NCBI GenBank assembly: GCA_903912445.1
Contig: CAIWHP010000245.1
Coordinates: 1 to 64,000 of the forward strand
Direction: 5' to 3'
DNA: 64,000 nt
Origin: an uncultured Lentisphaerota bacterium
GTDB taxonomy: Bacteria; Verrucomicrobiota; Kiritimatiellia; CAIQIC01
The notes beneath the pieces were generated by a model. The model ran no database searches. It was not told where the DNA came from and was given only the letters and a program-made list of their open reading frames with translations. Positions 59,727 through 64,000 of this stretch are shown here, one piece after another (position 1 is the first letter of the stretch; each line of letters opens with the position of its first letter). The translations under genes were made by a program, and so were the position numbers.

Positions 59727-61001
59727 TCAGCCGGCGGCGCGGATGGCGGCGGCGAATTCCGCGGCGAGCGCGTCGAGTTCCGGCGTGGTGATGGTCAGCG
59801 GCGGCAGGAGGTAGACGACGCTGCCGAGGGGGCGCAGCAGCACGCCGCGGTCGAACAGGATTTTCCGGACACGGCGCGAGCGCAGGGGATCGTCCGGCCG
59901 CAGCTCCACCGCTCCGATCAAGCCGAGGCAGCGCACGTCCTGCACCTGCGGCAACTGGGCCAGCGGCGCGAGCGCGGCGGCCAGCCGCCGGCCTTTCTCA
60001 GCAACCTGCGCGACGATCTTTTCCTCCGCGAACACCCGCAAGGCCGCCAGCGCCGCTGCGGCGGCGATCGGATTGCCGCAGAAGGTGTGGCCGTGTTGGA
60101 AGGTGCGATTCTCGGTGTCGTCGGAAAAAGTTTGGTAGAGCGCGTCGCGGACTATCGTCGCGCTGATCGGGAGATAACCGGCGGAGAGCGCCTTGCCGAC
60201 GCAGACGATGTCTGGATTAATTTGCGCGTGCTCGAACGCGAACATTTTTCCGGTACGCCCAAAGCCCATCGCAATTTCATCCACGATCAGGAGCGCTTCG
60301 TTCTGTTTGCACCACGCCGCCAACGCTGCCAGCCACGCGGCCGGATACATCCGCATCCCCGCCGCGCCGAGGCACAGCGGCTCGACGATCACCGCGGTCA
60401 GCTCGGCGGCGTACTCATCGAGAATCTTCCGTGCCGGGGCGAAGCCGCCCGATGCATCCGGCAACGGCAGCGTCACCGCCGGCGTCAGCAGCGGGCGGTA
60501 GACCCGGTGGAACTCCTCGACGAAGCCCACCGACACCGCGCCGAGCGTGTCGCCGTGGTAGGCCCCGCGCAGGGCGGCGAAGCGCGTGCGCCGCGGCTGG
60601 CCGGTGTTGTGCCGGTATTGCAGCGCGATCTTCAGCGCCTGCTCGACCGCGCTGGCGCCATCGCTGGCGAAGAGGATGTGCCGGTCCGGGGTCGGCATCA
60701 GCGCTGCGAGCTGCGCGGCCAGTTCCGCCGCCCGCGGATGGGAGAGATTGCCGAGGATGCTGTGCTGAAGTTCACGCGCCTGCTGTTCGATGGCGGCGAT
60801 GATCCGCGGGTGGCCGTGCCCCAGCGCGCAGCACCACCACGACGAAATGGCATCCACGAAGCGGCGTCCATCCGCATCGAAAAGATGAAGGCCTTCGCCG
60901 CGCACAATCATGGGCGGCGGTTCTTCGGTCAGCGTGGAGCGGCGCGTGTAGGGGTGCCACACGTGCTGCAAATCTTGCTGCTGGTAATCGGGACGGTTCA
61001 C
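59727..61001 (-). CDS. bioA: Adenosylmethionine--8-amino-7-oxononanoate transaminase
   Basis: 424 residues, normal length. BioA transfers an amino group from S-adenosylmethionine to KAPA, giving DAPA in biotin synthesis. Characteristic blocks: DLQHVWHPYTRRSTL at the start (WxPYT), VDAISSWWCCALGHGHPRI, HSILGNLSHPRAAELA, FASDGASAVEQALKIALQY, GAYHGDTLGAVSVG, LIVDEIAMGFGRTGKMFAFEHA, and GKALSAGYLP with the PLP lysine. HGHTFCGNPIAAAAA closes the site. No other biotin gene is adjacent. Its stop directly abuts that of the convergent FAH gene. Confidence 0.95.
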   Translation of the reverse strand: MNRPDYQQQDLQHVWHPYTRRSTLTEEPPPMIVRGEGLHLFDADGRRFVDAISSWWCCALGHGHPRIIAAIEQQARELQHSILGNLSHPRAAELAAQLAALMPTPDRHILFASDGASAVEQALKIALQYRHNTGQPRRTRFAALRGAYHGDTLGAVSVGFVEEFHRVYRPLLTPAVTLPLPDASGGFAPARKILDEYAAELTAVIVEPLCLGAAGMRMYPAAWLAALAAWCKQNEALLIVDEIAMGFGRTGKMFAFEHAQINPDIVCVGKALSAGYLPISATIVRDALYQTFSDDTENRTFQHGHTFCGNPIAAAAALAALRVFAEEKIVAQVAEKGRRLAAALAPLAQLPQVQDVRCLGLIGAVELRPDDPLRSRRVRKILFDRGVLLRPLGSVVYLLPPLTITTPELDALAAEFAAAIRAAG

Positions 61002-61021
61002 GCGCGGAGTATGCCCGACCT

Positions 61022-63703
61022 TCAGCGAAGTTCAATCCGGCGGATGACAACGCCCGCCCGCCGCCCCAGGTTGGGATCGCCGCATGCGGCGATGAGATCG
61101 GCAAGGTCGAAGGCCGGTCCGGCCATGAGCTGGCACCGTGTATGGGCATCGTCCCGCACCAATTCTGCCCTCGTCAGGAAGGTTTTCTTCTTCGGATCGA
61201 GTTGCAGGCTCAGGCCGCGGTCGGTACGGCGCAGGCCGAAGGCGATGCGGCGCGCCTTGAGCCAGCGCTGGAAAATATTTTCGGCGTCCGGGAAAAATTC
61301 CGCCGGAAGGTCCAGCTCGAGTTCCAAGGCTTGGAAGACCGGAGCGCTGTCTTTTCCAAGGTTTGGAAAAACCTGGCCGAGCCAGCGGATGGTCGCAACC
61401 GGTGTGGCGTCTAAAATCTTTGTGGGCGGGGCTTCCAGCCCCGCGTTGTTGGATGATTGAGTTGGTTTCGCGGGGCTGGCAGCCCCGCCCACAAGAGGAG
61501 CGCTGTAGCGGCGGTCTGCGGCCGCCGTGTCGGGATCGCCGCTACAAGGGGAATATTTTGCCAGCGCCGCCAGCAGCTTTTCTGTGTCCCACGCCTTGAG
61601 GGTGAAGATCGTTTCGCCGGAGAAGACCGGCCAGTGCGCGGCGTTGTCGCCGCTGGTGAACAGGATCTCGCGGACGCCCAGCAGGTTTTCCGCCTGGTCC
61701 GGCAGGGCGTGGAGCAGCTCGCGCAATACAGAAGCGTTGAGCCATTCCGGCGTGGCGCCGGCCAGCTCCGGCGCGAGCCAGAAGCGGCCATAGACGGGCC
61801 GCAGCTTCGCCTTGGTTTCCATTAGCGTGCCGAATTTCTTCAGCCAGTCCCGGTCGGCGGGCTTCTGCAGCCGGTGCCCCGTCTGGCGCTTGCGCTCGTC
61901 GGCGCTGCCGCACGCGCCGCAGGCGAGGCATGCGCCGCCGAGGCAGAAGCCGCCGTCCTCGTCCCGGCGCGCCGCCTGGAATTGCTTGAACAGGAATTTC
62001 GGCGTCACGTTGGAGCGGACGAAGGCGAGTGCGAACGGATGCCCGGCCGGTTTCTCGCCCAGCCAGGCCGGCGTCCAGAGGGCGTGCGCCTGCATCCACG
62101 TCTGGAGCTGCTGCGCGACCTCGGCCGGGAGCGACTGGTCATAGCAGAAGCCCGCCTGTGCAAACTCCAGCAGCGCCGGCGCCAGGCCGGCGGGGGCGAG
62201 GGCGAGCATCTGCGTCACGGCATATTCGGGCCATGTCATCGCGAGGCGGAACTCGAAGCCGGCGTTGACGACGGCACCCTGCGCGGCGCGGATCAGCGGA
62301 CGCCACGCGGCCTCGTCGAGCCGCAGCCGGTCGTGCCGCAGCGGCGTGAACGGCATGCGGATCAGCAGGCCGAAGCTGAACATCACGCGCAGTCCGCTTT
62401 GCCCCACGCGGCACAGCGCGCGCAACTCGCGGCAGAAGCCGTTGAACTCGGCGAAGTCCGCGTCGGTTTCATCGCCGGTCAGCAGGTAGAAGAATTTCAG
62501 CTCGCGGAGCTTCTCGCGCAGCAGGCGGCGCAGCACGGCCTGGATGTCGGCGGTCGGCAGGCTCTTGTGCAGCGCCGCGCGCAGCCGCGTGCTGATGCCC
62601 TCGATGCCGAGCGTGAACGAGCGCTTGCCGGCGGCGAGCTCGGCGGGCAGGAGTTCGGGCGCGGTCGCCAGCAGGTCCACGCGCTGGCTCATCATGTTCA
62701 CGCGATCGAAGAGGCGGTTGAGTTCCGGCAGCAGCGCCAGCAGTTCGCCGTGGGTGTTGAAGTTGAAGCTGAACAGCTCCAGCGCCTCGGCGCCGGAGGC
62801 GCGCTTGAGCTCGCGCGCGGCGGCGAGCAAATCGGCGGCGGCGACTTCGCGGTAGGGCTTGCGGTCATAGCCCTCGAAACAGAACGTGCAGAACGCCGGG
62901 CAACCGTAATTGATCTGCAGGCGCGTGGTGCCAGCCTCGCCGCTGTTGAGCAGCGGCGCGCGGCGCAGCGCTTGCGCGGCACCGGGGGCCCGCACCGTGG
63001 CCTTCTGGATCGGCTGCTCCGGCCAGTGTCCGGTGAGCCAGAGGCCGGGGATTTCCTTTGCCCAGTCAGCGTTTGCAGGGGCTGCAAAACTTTGTCGCGA
63101 CGGTTCGCCGCAAAGTTTTGCGGCTCCTGCCTGCGCGGACAATTGTCCGATGAGTTTCCCGACCTGTTCCTCGCCCTCGCCGAAGAACAGCGCGTCTGCA
63201 AAGCTGCCGCCCTCTGCGTCGAGGAGCGCCTGTGACGCCATGGCATTGGACCCGCCGAGGATGAACGGCGGCCAGCGGCCGGCGCGGTCGCGCGCCCACG
63301 GCGGGATGCCGCTGCCCAAAAGGAGCGCGGGCAGGTTGAACAGCTCCAGCGTGTAGGCATTGGAGATCAGGACGACATCAAAATCTTCCGCCGAGCGGTG
63401 CGAGAAGATGCCCGTGAGCCACGGCACGGCGTGTTCCCGCAGCAGGGCGCGGTCGCGCGGCGGTGGGAAGAAAGCGAAGTCCACGAAAGCCTCCGGCGCG
63501 GCGCGGCGGACGGCGTCGGCCAGAAACAGGTGCGGCGTTGAGCGGTCCACATCGCGGAACGACGAGAGCCGGACGATCAGCGCGCGGAAGTTCGCCGCCG
63601 CCCACGCCGGATTGTCCGCCACCTGCGGCGTCCGCGGCCAGTAGAGGCCGGCCTGCTGCAGCCGGTGCGCCTGCGCCGCAAAAAATGTACTGAAGTCAGC
63701 CAT
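61022..63703 (-). CDS. Large B12-binding-type radical SAM protein with inserted repeats
   Basis: 893 residues. An N-terminal cobalamin-binding-like region (about 105-185: FDVVLISNAYTLELFNLPALLLGSGIPPW, PFILGGSNAM, FFGEGEEQVGKLI) precedes a radical SAM domain with CPAFCTFC (C268, C272, C275) for the 4Fe-4S cluster, then FNFNTHGELL and FTLGIEGISTRLRAALHK. A second Cys cluster CLGGACLACGACG lies near 625. The C-terminus resembles the radical SAM-linked DUF2344-type family. The coding region holds two clusters of inserted repeats: residues 190-210 (63075-63130) and about 716-795 (61321-61555). The reaction is unknown. It heads a divergent region and ends 20 bp before bioA. Confidence 0.8.
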   Translation of the reverse strand: MADFSTFFAAQAHRLQQAGLYWPRTPQVADNPAWAAANFRALIVRLSSFRDVDRSTPHLFLADAVRRAAPEAFVDFAFFPPPRDRALLREHAVPWLTGIFSHRSAEDFDVVLISNAYTLELFNLPALLLGSGIPPWARDRAGRWPPFILGGSNAMASQALLDAEGGSFADALFFGEGEEQVGKLIGQLSAQAGAAKLCGEPSRQSFAAPANADWAKEIPGLWLTGHWPEQPIQKATVRAPGAAQALRRAPLLNSGEAGTTRLQINYGCPAFCTFCFEGYDRKPYREVAAADLLAAARELKRASGAEALELFSFNFNTHGELLALLPELNRLFDRVNMMSQRVDLLATAPELLPAELAAGKRSFTLGIEGISTRLRAALHKSLPTADIQAVLRRLLREKLRELKFFYLLTGDETDADFAEFNGFCRELRALCRVGQSGLRVMFSFGLLIRMPFTPLRHDRLRLDEAAWRPLIRAAQGAVVNAGFEFRLAMTWPEYAVTQMLALAPAGLAPALLEFAQAGFCYDQSLPAEVAQQLQTWMQAHALWTPAWLGEKPAGHPFALAFVRSNVTPKFLFKQFQAARRDEDGGFCLGGACLACGACGSADERKRQTGHRLQKPADRDWLKKFGTLMETKAKLRPVYGRFWLAPELAGATPEWLNASVLRELLHALPDQAENLLGVREILFTSGDNAAHWPVFSGETIFTLKAWDTEKLLAALAKYSPCSGDPDTAAADRRYSAPLVGGAASPAKPTQSSNNAGLEAPPTKILDATPVATIRWLGQVFPNLGKDSAPVFQALELELDLPAEFFPDAENIFQRWLKARRIAFGLRRTDRGLSLQLDPKKKTFLTRAELVRDDAHTRCQLMAGPAFDLADLIAACGDPNLGRRAGVVIRRIELR
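61321..61555. repeat. Nest of palindromes inside the radical SAM gene
   Basis: Two copies of the TTCCAAG palindrome (61321-61337 and 61351-61371, reading FQALE and FPNLGK). Then an inverted repeat TGTGGGCGGGGCTTCCAGCC at 61421-61445 facing GGCTGGCAGCCCCGCCCACA at about 61474-61493. Then TGTAGCGGCGG/CCGCCGCTACA-type arms at 61504-61546. All lie in the open frame and encode a Pro/Ala/Ser-rich segment of about 80 residues. Confidence 0.9.
63075..63130. repeat. Inverted repeat inside the radical SAM gene, N-terminal part
   Basis: GCAGGGGCTGCAAAACTTTG (63075-63094) is almost the reverse complement of CAAAGTTTTGCGGCTCCTGC (63111-63130), with a 16-base loop. It encodes residues about 191-210 (QAGAAKLCGEPSRQSFAAPA), between the cobalamin-like and radical SAM domains, where an insertion is tolerable. 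Confidence 0.85.
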
Positions 63704-63924
63704 GTCGGGGAGTGTTTACCACAGCGCGTGCAGAGGTAGAAGACGGACGAAGAAATATCGCTGGACCCGGTTGTTTGTACGCGCAGCACGTGGTGATGAG
63801 AAAAACGGGATAGCAAGACTGCACCGCTCCCTTTGCAGATCAAACGAGGCAAGGTAAAAGGACCCCGTCACCTCGTCACGGCCTTTACCCTTGACGCCAA
63901 GATTCTTTTGTTTACGCTGCGCTT
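63704..63924. promoter_or_regulatory. Upstream region of the radical SAM gene
   Basis: 221 bp without a supported gene. Short open frames on both strands lack ribosome sites and recognisable protein features. A promoter of the radical SAM gene is expected here but I cannot point to one. Confidence 0.35.
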
Positions 63925-64000
63925 TTGAATTCAGGAACAGAAGATGCAAAACAAGAAGTGAAGCTGGCGTATCGTGCGTTGGATGGATTGATGAGCCTAA
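63925..64000 (+). CDS. Possible start of a gene running off the right edge
   Basis: From TTG 63925 the frame reads LNSGTEDAKQEVKLAYRALDGL and stays open to the window end; the frame is open back to a stop near 63890. The residues look like the start of a small helical protein. There is no clear ribosome site. In another frame AGGAACAGAAG ATG (63943) gives only five codons before TGA. Weak call. Confidence 0.3.
   Translation, partial: MNSGTEDAKQEVKLAYRALDGLMSL

Overview
The window is about 64 kb of GC-rich bacterial chromosome. I infer the PVC group, most likely Verrucomicrobiota or Kiritimatiellota. The reasons are a giant repeat adhesin with a PEP-CTERM sorting tail, many Tat- or Sec-exported sugar-processing enzymes (Gfo/Idh/MocA proteins, a ThuA domain protein, a GH29 fucosidase), an RNase HIII, a class II DAHP synthase, and many short dispersed palindromes between and inside genes. 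No rRNA, tRNA, CRISPR array or phage genes were recognised.

Layout. 1-174 is the 3' end of an IS256-like transposase, followed by a perfect palindrome. 407-16126 (minus) is one giant gene of about 5,240 codons. It encodes a secreted beta-helix-type surface protein made of two families of roughly 50-residue repeats, some nearly identical at DNA level with a 156-bp period. 16.3-22 kb holds a Tat-exported TIM-barrel sugar isomerase, a lytic transglycosylase, a YjbQ protein, a TolB-like protein and a fucosidase. 22.1-25.9 kb is a tight C1 operon: a methyl-THF methyltransferase-like protein, formate-THF ligase and an OFA-type (oxalate/formate) transporter. It is bracketed by two copies of the fucosidase 3' end. 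26-33.4 kb is a same-strand run: a DMT permease, two Tat-signal Gfo/Idh/MocA oxidoreductases, a DUF1080-like jelly-roll protein, a ThuA protein and a 550-residue secreted protein of unknown family. With the 16.3-kb and 37.4-kb genes these could form a periplasmic 3-keto-sugar (oxidise, cleave, isomerise) pathway. This is the best candidate for an incompletely described system.

33.6-47.5 kb is mixed housekeeping: hexose-6-P mutarotase, GDPD, DAHP synthase, an ABM lipoprotein, a DUF4190 gene with an in-frame stop, SGNH esterase, a sigma / membrane protein / LTPEQ-sensor operon resembling CnrH-CnrY-CnrX, a methyltransferase with ApbE, and an Agl23-like membrane protein. 47.6-63.7 kb is recN, a short secretin-like gene, HU, a PfpI protein, a deacetylase-like protein, a type 4/5 UDG, an RluD-type synthase, lgt, an LTPEQ repeat protein, a double esterase, rnhC, an FAH-family protein, bioA and a large B12-type radical SAM protein.

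The main genome-level feature is a 17-20 bp palindrome with core TTCCAAGGCTTGGAA. I count 18 clear copies between 17.3 and 61.4 kb. Most are intergenic and some form terminator-like hairpins. Seven lie inside genes, where they encode FPxLGK, FQxLEK or SKxWK peptides depending on frame. They resemble the Rickettsia palindromic elements in behaviour. Other dispersed hairpins also lie inside genes.
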